NCBI GenBank assembly: GCA_000715605.1
Contig: KL568548.1
Location: 27,130 to 32,220, forward strand
Source of the DNA: Streptomyces speibonae
GTDB lineage: Bacteria > Actinomycetota > Actinomycetes > Streptomycetales > Streptomycetaceae
Reading direction: 5' to 3'
Length of the DNA: 5,091 nt
Shown in pieces: positions 1 through 4,976 of the stretch; within the stretch, counting starts at the first letter, position 1, and each line of letters begins with the position of its first letter. Under the pieces are notes generated by a model. It was not told where the DNA came from and did no database searches. It worked only from the letters and a program-made list of their open reading frames with translations. A program made the translations under genes and the position numbers.

Positions 1-207
1 CTGCCGCCGCGGCCGCTTTACCTCTTCCGGCCCGACGCGGAGACGTTCCGGCACACGCTGGTGCGGCTGCCGGGTGTGCGGAGTCCCTGGCTGCGGACGG
101 TCCGAGAGGCGCTCGCGCAGGAATGGGCAGGCGGCCTCTTCCAGGCGTACACGCCTCCTGGGCGTACAACCCTCCCGGCCCGTCGGCAGTCAGTATTGCT
201 GCGCTGA
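1..207 (+). CDS. C-terminal fragment of an unrecognised protein (5' end outside window)
   Basis: Reading from base 1 gives 68 uninterrupted codons ending in TGA at 205-207. Codon use is typical high-GC actinomycete, with almost every third position G or C, and the peptide looks like ordinary globular protein. It begins LPPRPLYLFRPDAE, has a helical-looking middle with SPWLRTVREALAQEW, and ends in a basic tail (ARRQSVLLR). There is no start codon because the gene enters from outside the window. I do not recognise the family and assign no function. It points the same way as the septum-formation-like lipoprotein gene, whose start lies 86 bp downstream. Whether the two are co-transcribed cannot be told. 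A coding call is favoured over the long antisense reading frame here because this frame has the better codon bias and stops just before the next gene's leader. Confidence 0.6.
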   Translation: MPPRPLYLFRPDAETFRHTLVRLPGVRSPWLRTVREALAQEWAGGLFQAYTPPGRTTLPARRQSVLLR

Positions 208-277
208 GCTGCGGGTCCTCGCGTTGCCGGGTCGGCCGCACGGGATGCGATGCGCGCGATTCTCGTGAAGATCACAC

Positions 278-283
278 AGGGGG
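278..283 (+). promoter_or_regulatory. Ribosome binding site for the septum-formation-like lipoprotein gene
   Basis: The purine run AGGGGG lies 10 nt before the ATG at 294. It favours that start over the in-frame ATG at 300, where the spacing would be 16 nt, and over the much earlier in-frame ATG at 123, which overlaps the upstream gene. No convincing -10/-35 pair is visible between 208 and 277. Confidence 0.5.
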
Positions 284-293
284 ATGTTCCGTT

Positions 294-1187
294 ATGGCGA
301 TGGTTGGTTCGCTTCGTTCTTTTCCTTCCCTTCGGGACATATCCGTTGTCGTGGCGCTGCTCGCCGTCGGCGCCGTGGGGTGTTCGGAGATGTCCGAGAG
401 TGCCAAAGAGGGCGCGAAGAAGGCGGCGCGGCAGCGGCTCGTGCACTCGCTGGACCTCGGCGACTGCTTCAACCCCAACAGCAGGACCGAGAAGGAGACG
501 TACAGCGTCGAGGTCGTGCCGTGCGACGAGGCGCACCAGGGGCAGGTCGTCGGCGAGTTCGAGATCGAGGAGGACGAAGGGAAGTACCCCGGACCCGACG
601 GGCTGTCGGCGCTCGTGGACGACCGCTGTGCCGCCGAGGCGCAGAAGTACGCCCCGGACACCTGGGCGCTGCCCAAGGGGGTCACCCTCTTCCACTACAC
701 GCCGTCCGAGGAGGGCTGGGCGACCGGTGACCGGGCTGTGACCTGCTCCTACACGGCGGAGAACGGCACGATGAGCGGGCCGGTGGGGACCGCGAAGTCG
801 CTCGATCCCCAGCAGACCGCGTATCTCAAGGGCTCGAATGCCGTGTACGAGGCACTGTGGGTGCATCAGCCCGAGACGGATTCCGTCGAGGACGATCTGT
901 CCGGCTACAAGGCTCAGGCCAAGGCCGTCGCGGCCGCGCTCGAGGAACATGTCCAGGGCTTGGGCGCCATCGAGGGCGCCGAGGTCGGCAAGCTTCGTTC
1001 GGGGTTGACGAAGGCGGTCGGTCATTGGAAGAAGGCCGCCGGCGCTCGCGATGTCGACGCGTTCTATGCCGCCTACGATCCCGCGTTCACCGGTATCGAT
1101 CCGAACAAGTCGGTGGCCGCGCGTAAGGAGTTGGGGCTTGCCACCACCGTTCCGGCCGAGGAGGCCGAGGTGTGGGCGGCGGGCTGA
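294..1187 (+). CDS. Septum-formation-family putative lipoprotein
   Basis: The 297-residue product should be exported and membrane-anchored. It has a short N-terminus with two arginines (R8, R14), a hydrophobic segment at about 16-29, and a lipobox-like AVGC with Cys30 as the lipidation site. The -3 residue is Ala rather than the usual Leu, so anchoring is likely but not certain. Residues about 53-155 match the actinobacterial septum-formation domain pattern. This includes DLGDCFNP at 54-61, VVPCDEAHQGQVVGEF at 74-89, Cys112 in a DDRCAAEA stretch, and GDRAVTCSY at 145-153. The four cysteines (58, 77, 112, 151) could form two disulfides outside the membrane. The remaining 140 residues are Ala/Lys/Glu-rich and predicted helical, with no recognised domain. 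The family name comes from an early link to septation, and the molecular role is unknown. The start at 294 is chosen for the ribosome binding site and because it puts the signal peptide at the N-terminus. The gene converges with the MFS gene. Confidence 0.75.
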   Translation: MAMVGSLRSFPSLRDISVVVALLAVGAVGCSEMSESAKEGAKKAARQRLVHSLDLGDCFNPNSRTEKETYSVEVVPCDEAHQGQVVGEFEIEEDEGKYPGPDGLSALVDDRCAAEAQKYAPDTWALPKGVTLFHYTPSEEGWATGDRAVTCSYTAENGTMSGPVGTAKSLDPQQTAYLKGSNAVYEALWVHQPETDSVEDDLSGYKAQAKAVAAALEEHVQGLGAIEGAEVGKLRSGLTKAVGHWKKAAGARDVDAFYAAYDPAFTGIDPNKSVAARKELGLATTVPAEEAEVWAAG

Positions 1188-1205
1188 GCCCCTCACAGGG
1201 CGCGG

Positions 1206-2393
1206 TCAGCGAGGGTCCAGGCTTGCTTCCTGTGTCGTCGGCCCGGGCTTGTGGGTGTTCACGGGTTCCGGCAGGGCGAGGAAGAGGAGCCAGCTCAGGA
1301 CGGGCATCGCGATCAGCGGTGTCAGCGCCGTCTGCAGGGACGTGGAGTCGGCCAGGCGGCCGAGCAGGGGGCTGACCAGGCCGCCGACGCTGACGGTGAG
1401 GCCGAGCGTGACGCCGCCGGCGGTGCCGATGCGGGAGGGCAGGTAGTCCTGGGCGAGGGTGACCTGCAGGGAGAAGGGGACGTACAGGCCGATGGAGGTG
1501 AGGGCCACGAAGAGGAACATGGTCGGGCCCGGTGTGTGGATCACCCCGGCGACGGCGACGGCCGAGAGCAGGTAGGACCAGCGGGAGACGCGGACGCGGT
1601 CGTAGCGGTCGGCCAGGGAGCCGCCCAGGACCGAGCCGACGGCGCCGCCCAGGAACAGCAGGAACAGGGCGAGGGTTCCCGCGGTGGTGCTGCCGTGCAG
1701 GCGCTGCTGGGCGTAGAGGGAGATGAACGTGCTCAGGCCGGTGAAGACGATGGAGCGGAAGATCACGGCCAGGGACAGTTTCAGGAACGCCCGTACGTCG
1801 TCCGGAGCTTGGGTGGGTGACGTCCGTCCGGACGTGGCGGTCCCGTGGCCGTTCAGGAGCCGGAGTACCGGTACGCACAGGGCGACTCCCGCGAGCGCGG
1901 GCAGGACCAGGACCGGTGTCCAGCGCAGTGAGCCCTGGCCGACCGCGAGCGACACGGTGATCGGGGCGAGGGCGAAGCCGATGTTGCCGCCGAGGGAGAA
2001 CCAGCTCATCGCGGTGTGGCTGCCCCGGCCGGCCAGGCGGGCCACGCGGGCGGACTCGGGGTGGTAGGCGGCCACACCGATTCCGGAGATCGCGACGAAC
2101 ACGAGGGTGAGGCCGTAGGAGCCGGTCAGGCCGCTCAGCGCGATGCCGACGCCGCTGAGCAGGGTGCTGGCCGGCAGCAGCCACGGCATCGCCCACCGGT
2201 CGGTGAGCACGCCGAACACGGGCTGGGCCACCGACGACAGCAGCGACGCGGCCAGCACGATGCCGGAGGCGGCGGCGTAGGTGTAGTCGCGCTCGGCCAC
2301 GAAGTACGGGATCAGCGCGGCGACGGCGCCCTGGTAGACGTCGACGCAGGCGTGGCCCACGGCCAGCAGGAGGATCGGTGTGTTCCTTCGCAC
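1206..2393 (-). CDS. MFS efflux transporter, fosmidomycin-resistance (Fsr)-like
   Basis: With the GTG start at 2393 the product has 395 residues, the usual length for a 12-helix major facilitator exporter. The two-fold MFS repeat is visible. GVLTDRW (61-67) follows helix 2, and its counterpart GGSLADRYDR (257-266) follows helix 8. A polar cytoplasmic linker at about 181-203 separates the halves. YHPESARVARL (110-120) and the downstream SLGGNIGFALAP (133-144) are characteristic of the fosmidomycin-resistance branch of drug:proton antiporters, so I infer efflux of a small toxic molecule. The substrate cannot be read from sequence. Start choice is uncertain: an in-frame ATG at 2465 would add 24 polar residues but would overlap the divergent regulator's start, and neither candidate has a good ribosome binding site. 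The frame stays open to 3329, but that stretch is antisense to the regulator. The AraC-family gene next door probably controls it. Confidence 0.85.
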   Translation of the reverse strand: MRRNTPILLLAVGHACVDVYQGAVAALIPYFVAERDYTYAAASGIVLAASLLSSVAQPVFGVLTDRWAMPWLLPASTLLSGVGIALSGLTGSYGLTLVFVAISGIGVAAYHPESARVARLAGRGSHTAMSWFSLGGNIGFALAPITVSLAVGQGSLRWTPVLVLPALAGVALCVPVLRLLNGHGTATSGRTSPTQAPDDVRAFLKLSLAVIFRSIVFTGLSTFISLYAQQRLHGSTTAGTLALFLLFLGGAVGSVLGGSLADRYDRVRVSRWSYLLSAVAVAGVIHTPGPTMFLFVALTSIGLYVPFSLQVTLAQDYLPSRIGTAGGVTLGLTVSVGGLVSPLLGRLADSTSLQTALTPLIAMPVLSWLLFLALPEPVNTHKPGPTTQEASLDPR

Positions 2394-2411
2394 CGGTCCA
2401 TGCTGGGCGGG

Positions 2412-2447
2412 GTGACCCGTGTCCCGCTTTCGGTAGATTGCCAAGTG
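2412..2447 (+). promoter_or_regulatory. Putative promoter of the AraC-family gene in the divergent intergenic region
   Basis: A -35-like GTGACC (2412-2417) is followed after 16 bp by a -10-like TAGATT (2434-2439). That would start transcription about 7-9 bp later, at the GTG/ATG pair 2445-2450, giving a leaderless mRNA. This fits the absence of any Shine-Dalgarno sequence. On the opposite strand TTGGCA (2439-2444 in plus coordinates) could serve as a -35 for the transporter gene, but no clear matching -10 was found. The roughly 54 bp between the two starts should also hold the regulator's binding site. No clear inverted repeat was identified there. Confidence 0.4.
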
Positions 2448-3191
2448 ATGCAGGAAATCCGCCATACGCCGGTCGCGCCGACGCGGACCCAACGTCTCGC
2501 GTCCGGCGGTGAGATCGACGCGCACCGGCATGACGATCACCAGATCGTCTACGCGGGGCGAGGGACGATTGCCGTCACCACCAGCGCCGGCTCCTGGGTC
2601 GCGCCCGCGACGCGGGCGATCTGGATTCCGGCGGGTACGGTCCACCAGCACACCGCGCATGGCGAACTGGACCTGCACCTCGTCGGCCTGCCCGCCGCGG
2701 TCAACCCGCTCGGCCTCGACGAGCCGGCCGTGCTCGCGGTCGGTCCGCTGCTGCGCGAGCTCATCGTGGCCTACACACGGGCCCCCGAGGACGACAGCCC
2801 GGCGCGGCTGCGGCTGCGGGCCGTCCTGCTCGACCAGCTCACGGTCTCCCCCGAGCAGCCGCTGCATCTGCCGATCCCCACGAGCCCGCTGCTGCGGGAT
2901 CTGCACGACGTCCTGCGTGCCGACCCGGCGGACGGACGGTCGCTCGAGGAGCTCGGGCGGCAGATCGGCGCCAGTGCCCGTACGCTCTCCCGCCGCCTGC
3001 GCGACGAGCTCGGTCTCACCTACCCGCAGTGGCGTACGCAGATACGGCTGCACCACGCGCTGATCCTGCTGGCCGACGGTGCCTCCGTCACCGCGGTCGC
3101 CCACCGGTGCGGCTGGTCGTCCGCCAGCACCTTCATCGACGTCTTCCGCCGCACGTTCGGGCACACGCCGGGGTCGGGTCTGCCGAGGTAG
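2448..3191 (+). CDS. AraC-family transcriptional regulator with N-terminal cupin domain
   Basis: The product has 247 residues and is a cytoplasmic DNA-binding protein. The N-terminal part (about 20-80) is an AraC-type cupin. It has HRHDDHQIVYAGRGT (26-40) and WIPAGTVHQHT (59-69), the histidine-bearing strands that form the small-molecule pocket. The C-terminal part (about 147-245) is a complete AraC double helix-turn-helix. The first motif is LEELGRQIGASARTLSRRL (166-184), followed by FRRTF (233-237) in the second motif, with the family's GWSSASTFIDVF signature at 222-233. A conserved Pro follows in FGHTPG. The overall size and cupin/HTH layout resemble regulators encoded next to the MFS exporters they control. 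Divergent placement against the Fsr-like transporter supports that role and probable autoregulation. The inducer is unknown. GTG at 2445 is an equally possible start one codon earlier. A possible leaderless promoter lies directly upstream. Confidence 0.88.
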   Translation: MQEIRHTPVAPTRTQRLASGGEIDAHRHDDHQIVYAGRGTIAVTTSAGSWVAPATRAIWIPAGTVHQHTAHGELDLHLVGLPAAVNPLGLDEPAVLAVGPLLRELIVAYTRAPEDDSPARLRLRAVLLDQLTVSPEQPLHLPIPTSPLLRDLHDVLRADPADGRSLEELGRQIGASARTLSRRLRDELGLTYPQWRTQIRLHHALILLADGASVTAVAHRCGWSSASTFIDVFRRTFGHTPGSGLPR

Positions 3192-3200
3192 GAAGGGCTC

Positions 3201-3235
3201 GAGGCAGGAGGGCTCCAGGTATGACCTCCGTCCTC
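3201..3235 (+). terminator. Possible factor-independent terminator hairpin after the AraC-family gene
   Basis: GAGG (3201-3204) pairs with CCTC (3232-3235), and GGAGG (3207-3211) pairs with CCTCC (3225-3229). This makes a 9-bp stem with a 2x2 internal mismatch and a 13-nt loop, starting 10 bases after the stop codon. No strong T-run follows (only TGTTC), which is common for actinomycete terminators but leaves the call tentative. Confidence 0.3.
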
Positions 3236-3269
3236 TGTTCGCGATGACGGCTGCACAGCATGCGGACAT

Positions 3270-3291
3270 GTAGGACACTCTGCGTAGGACA
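3270..3291. repeat. Direct repeat GTAGGACA x2, candidate operator upstream of the small two-gene operon
   Basis: Exact 8-bp copies occur at 3270-3277 and 3284-3291, 14 bp apart start to start. A related GCGGACA lies just before them at 3262-3268. They sit 24-45 bp upstream of the GTG start of the DUF6247-like gene, where an autorepressing antitoxin would typically bind. The operator role is inferred from position and repetition only. No clear -10/-35 pair was recognised in the 123-bp gap. Confidence 0.4.
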
Positions 3292-3300
3292 GACGGATCT

Positions 3301-3305
3301 AGGAG
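3301..3305 (+). promoter_or_regulatory. Ribosome binding site of the DUF6247-like gene
   Basis: AGGAG lies 9 nt before the GTG codon at 3315. This fixes that GTG as the translation start. Confidence 0.65.
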
Positions 3306-3314
3306 TGCGAGACC

Positions 3315-3611
3315 GTGAGCGCAGAGCACGCAGAGACGCCGATCACCGCATCGCTGCCGTTGAGGACCATCGGCGACATCAGGGCTGCTCTTCGGGCCGG
3401 TCAGGGTTTTCCGGGCGATGAGGAGGCCTTCGAGGCAGATCTGCAGCGTGCGCTGGAGGCCTCGTCCGAGACCGATCTCAACGCTGTCGCTGCAGTGATC
3501 GTCGACTACCGGGGCCGGATTCGTCTCTACCAGGACCCGGACTTCGAGATCGCCATACAGGAAGGTCTCGACCTGTCCGCACGGCTGAAGCAGGAGGGTC
3601 CGCGCGCGTGA
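3315..3611 (+). CDS. Small DUF6247-like protein, putative antitoxin
   Basis: The 98-residue product is acidic and mostly helical, with no signal peptide, membrane segment or cysteine. After a loose N-terminus it has PLRTIGDIRAAL (15-26), then FEADLQRALEASSETDLNAV (39-58), a VDYRGRIRLYQDPDFE stretch (63-78) and a charged C-terminal helix. The order (a 'T..dIRaAL' helix, an 'F..d...AL' helix, then a 'DL..v' helix) resembles the uncharacterised actinobacterial DUF6247 family. That match is from memory and not from a search. I infer an antitoxin role because the protein is small and acidic, comes first in a two-gene operon, and overlaps the second gene by 4 bp (GTGA), so translation should be coupled. 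Its frame has a good ribosome binding site. It could instead be a plain hypothetical protein. Confidence 0.65.
   Translation: MSAEHAETPITASLPLRTIGDIRAALRAGQGFPGDEEAFEADLQRALEASSETDLNAVAAVIVDYRGRIRLYQDPDFEIAIQEGLDLSARLKQEGPRA
3592..3597 (+). promoter_or_regulatory. Ribosome binding site of the RelE-like gene, inside the preceding gene
   Basis: AGGAGG is a full Shine-Dalgarno match 10 nt before the GTG at 3608. It selects that GTG over the in-frame GTG at 3617 and ATG at 3620, and shows that the second gene is translated in its own right as well as by coupling. Confidence 0.6.
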
Positions 3612-3895
3612 GCGGTGTGATGGCGGCCGTTACCGTACGGGCTGCGCAGCGGGCGAAGGAACTGGGCGCCGAACAGGCGCTGGACACCCTGCGGCAGGAG
3701 CTCGAACAGGCACCGCGCCTCGGAGTCCGTCTCGGGCCTCCGCGCCAGGACGGTACAGAGGTGCGCAAGACGAGAATCGAGCCCCGGGGCAACGTGCCCG
3801 GGTTGGCCGTGGCGTACGTCTACACGCCGTCGCCGCCGCCTCCGACGGTCGCGATCGTCGCCGTGACGCCGGATGACGGGGCTCGCGCGGACTAG
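3608..3895 (+). CDS. Putative RelE/ParE-like toxin partner of the DUF6247-like protein
   Basis: The product has 95 residues, is basic in its first two thirds, and is presumably cytoplasmic. The layout is two helices (about 4-35, with VRAAQRAKELGAEQALDTLR) followed by strands. These are VRKTRIEP (52-59), GLAVAYVYTP (65-74) and TVAIVAVTPDD (80-90). The alpha-alpha-beta order and the 'GLAVAYVY ... TVAIVAV' hairpin resemble the C-terminal sheet of RelE/ParE-fold proteins, which as toxins cleave ribosome-bound mRNA or inhibit gyrase. Sequence similarity is weak and I cannot identify catalytic residues. Arg53, Lys54, Arg56 and Arg60 are candidates only. Toxin function is inferred from fold-like pattern, size and coupling (4-bp overlap) to the upstream gene. 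The proline run PSPPPP (74-79) between the last two strands is unusual. It might be an inactive relative or an unrelated hypothetical protein. Confidence 0.55.
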   Translation: MSGVMAAVTVRAAQRAKELGAEQALDTLRQELEQAPRLGVRLGPPRQDGTEVRKTRIEPRGNVPGLAVAYVYTPSPPPPTVAIVAVTPDDGARAD

Positions 3896-3955
3896 CTAGG
3901 TGTGCGGGCGGCGTTGCCCGGCGGTGCGGCGGCGGTAGTTCGTCAGCCTCGTCGT

Positions 3956-3972
3956 CGCCGAACTCGTCGGCG
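3956..3972 (-). terminator. GC-rich hairpin after the small membrane protein gene
   Basis: CGCCGA (3956-3961) and TCGGCG (3967-3972) form a perfect 6-bp stem with a 5-nt loop. It begins 5 nt after the minus-strand TAG stop and lies between two convergent genes, so it could end transcription from either side. No T-run follows on either strand. Confidence 0.3.
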
Positions 3973-3977
3973 TCCTC

Positions 3978-4295
3978 CTAGACGCCCGCGCTGTCGCTGG
4001 TGAACCACGCTCGGGACGACTCGGGTACCGCGAGCAGCAGGAACACCACGAGCGCACCCACCACGGACGGGAGCGTCAGGAGGATCGCCACGACCCGCGC
4101 CCCGCGATTTCCCTGCCACAGTCCCAGGGCCACCGAACCCGGCAGCAGACCGACGAGGCCCAGCAGCGCGAGCCCCGGCGCGCCTGCGATCAGCATCGCG
4201 ACGGCGAAGATCAGGGCGCCGGCGGCCAGCAGCCCGTGGAACGCGGCCACTGCGACGACCGGCCCCGGGGGTCTTCTCATCCGGTCAGACGGCAT
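3978..4295 (-). CDS. Small three-helix membrane protein of unknown function
   Basis: The 105-residue product starts with a basic N-terminus (MPSDRMRRPP). It then has three hydrophobic helices at about 12-37, 40-60 and 66-90, split by short loops (GAPG; WQGNRGAR). The tail is VPESSRAWFTSDSAGV. The positive residues at the N-terminus and in the second loop suggest an inside N-terminus. The 'GARVVAILLTL ... PESSRAWF' pattern recalls many small uncharacterised Streptomyces membrane proteins, but I recognise no named family and assign no function. The ATG at 4295 has no Shine-Dalgarno sequence. A -10-like TACCAT (4308-4303 on the minus strand) sits 7 bp before it, so the mRNA may be leaderless. 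An alternative ATG at 4280 would drop five residues. It follows the acetyltransferase gene on the same strand by 52 bp. The frame continues past its TAG with coding-like codons. Confidence 0.65.
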   Translation of the reverse strand: MPSDRMRRPPGPVVAVAAFHGLLAAGALIFAVAMLIAGAPGLALLGLVGLLPGSVALGLWQGNRGARVVAILLTLPSVVGALVVFLLLAVPESSRAWFTSDSAGV

Positions 4296-4314
4296 GGCTC
4301 GGATGGTAGCGGCG

Positions 4315-4340
4315 TCGCCCCGGGACCGGTCCCTGGGCGA
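4315..4340. repeat. 26-bp near-perfect palindrome between the acetyltransferase and the membrane protein genes
   Basis: The core is GGGACCGGTCCC (4322-4333), perfectly symmetrical. It is flanked by TCGCCC (4315-4320) and GGGCGA (4335-4340), which also mirror each other. Only the pair 4321/4334 breaks the symmetry. As RNA from the minus strand it forms a strong hairpin starting 8 nt after the acetyltransferase stop codon, but no T-run follows. As DNA it covers the expected -35 zone of the membrane protein gene. It could therefore be a terminator, a dimeric-repressor operator, or both. Confidence 0.6.
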
Positions 4341-4347
4341 ACAGGGC

Positions 4348-4890
4348 CTACATCGCGGGCACTTGCTTCCATTCGTCGGCCAGGAGGCCCAGGAGGACCT
4401 CGTCGAGGAACTCGCCCAGGACCCAGGCCGAGGAACGCAGTACGCCCTCGCGGACGAAGCCGTTGTGCTCGGCGGCGCGGAGCATCGCGGCGTTGTCGGC
4501 GAGGGTTTCGATCTGCAGGCGGTGCAGGCCCCGTACGACGAAGCCGTAGTGGCACAGCACCGCGACCACGTCCGTGCCGTAGCCCTTGCCGCGGGCGGCG
4601 GGGAGCAGTCCGAGGCCGATGTGGGCGGCCCGGCTGTGGGTGTCGATGCCCCACAGCGTGGCCGTGCCGACGAGGGTGCCGCCGTCCAGCTCCACCACGG
4701 AGAACGGGACGTGGCCGTCCACCGTGTCGTCCACCACGAGCCGCGGGTCCTTGGTGCCCGGCGTGATCGGCCGCCACGGGCGGCTCTCGGCCCGCGAGCC
4801 GTTGACCACGTCGTCGTAGAGCTCGGCCCGCAGGACCGGGATGTCCTCCTCGTGGCGGGCCCGCAGCCCGACCTTGCTTCCTCGCAGCAT
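4348..4890 (-). CDS. GNAT-family N-acetyltransferase, RimJ/RimL-like
   Basis: The 180-residue cytoplasmic enzyme is predicted to transfer an acetyl group from acetyl-CoA to an amine. The whole GNAT fold is readable. The N-terminal strand and helix have KVGLRARHEEDIPVL (6-20). The central strands have PFSVVELDGGTLVGTATLWGID (62-83). The acetyl-CoA pyrophosphate loop is HIGLGLLPAARGKGYG (90-105), with the R-x-x-G-x-G/A motif as R100-G-K-G-Y-G105. The last motif is HRLQIETLADNAAMLRAAEHNGF (123-145), followed by EGVLRSSAW. The HRLQ...TLADNAAMLRAAEHNGF pattern is typical of the RimJ/RimL group, which includes protein N-terminal and antibiotic or metabolite acetylators. The acceptor cannot be predicted. 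Start ATG 4890 is supported by AGGAAG five bases upstream. Length is normal for the family. It lies 83 bp after a truncated gene on the same strand. Confidence 0.88.
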   Translation of the reverse strand: MLRGSKVGLRARHEEDIPVLRAELYDDVVNGSRAESRPWRPITPGTKDPRLVVDDTVDGHVPFSVVELDGGTLVGTATLWGIDTHSRAAHIGLGLLPAARGKGYGTDVVAVLCHYGFVVRGLHRLQIETLADNAAMLRAAEHNGFVREGVLRSSAWVLGEFLDEVLLGLLADEWKQVPAM

Positions 4891-4907
4891 CCGGACTTCC
4901 TATCCGG
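4891..4907 (-). promoter_or_regulatory. Ribosome binding site of the acetyltransferase gene, held in a hairpin loop
   Basis: On the minus strand CCGGA (4907-4903) and TCCGG (4895-4891) form a perfect 5-bp stem. The 7-nt loop TAGGAAG contains the AGGAAG Shine-Dalgarno sequence (4901-4896), and the stem ends directly at the ATG. A ribosome binding site displayed in a loop can still be used. Pairing this close to the start may tune translation. The stem is short, so regulation is conjecture. Confidence 0.45.
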
Positions 4908-4940
4908 CGGGGCCGTCCGGTGGCAAATGAATATGCCCCC

Positions 4941-4976
4941 GGTACGCCATCGGGTACGCCATCGGGTGCGCAGTCA
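4941..4976. repeat. Tandem 12-bp repeat with a decayed third copy
   Basis: GGTACGCCATCG occurs twice without a gap (4941-4952 and 4953-4964). GGTGCGCAGTCA (4965-4976) looks like a diverged third unit and overlaps the stop codon of the upstream gene. The array lies 51-86 bp upstream of the acetyltransferase start. It could be a protein-binding array or a replication-slippage product. Confidence 0.6.

Noticed and set aside
18..1196. 392-codon open frame on the minus strand opposite the lipoprotein gene
   Set aside because: It is the antisense shadow of two real plus-strand genes. Its product is Arg/Gly/Leu-rich with no domain, whereas the plus strand shows a signal peptide and a recognised cysteine pattern.
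1188..1201. Hairpin GCCC/GGGC between the convergent lipoprotein and transporter genes as a terminator
   Set aside because: The stem is only 4 bp with a 6-nt loop and no T-run. In sequence this GC-rich that is expected by chance.
2394..3329. N-terminal extension of the transporter frame to 707 codons
   Set aside because: The extension lies antisense to the complete AraC-family gene and is low-complexity. The MFS domain begins only near 2393.
3905..3920. CGGGC/GCCCG hairpin after the RelE-like gene as a terminator
   Set aside because: It is a 5-bp stem with no T-run, and the hairpin at 3956-3972 in the same gap is stronger. It may contribute but is not convincing alone.
3937..3964. AGTTCG/CGAACT inverted repeat as an operator
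   Set aside because: The 6-bp arms are separated by 16 bp and lie between the 3' ends of convergent genes, where an operator has no obvious target. It also overlaps the more compact hairpin.
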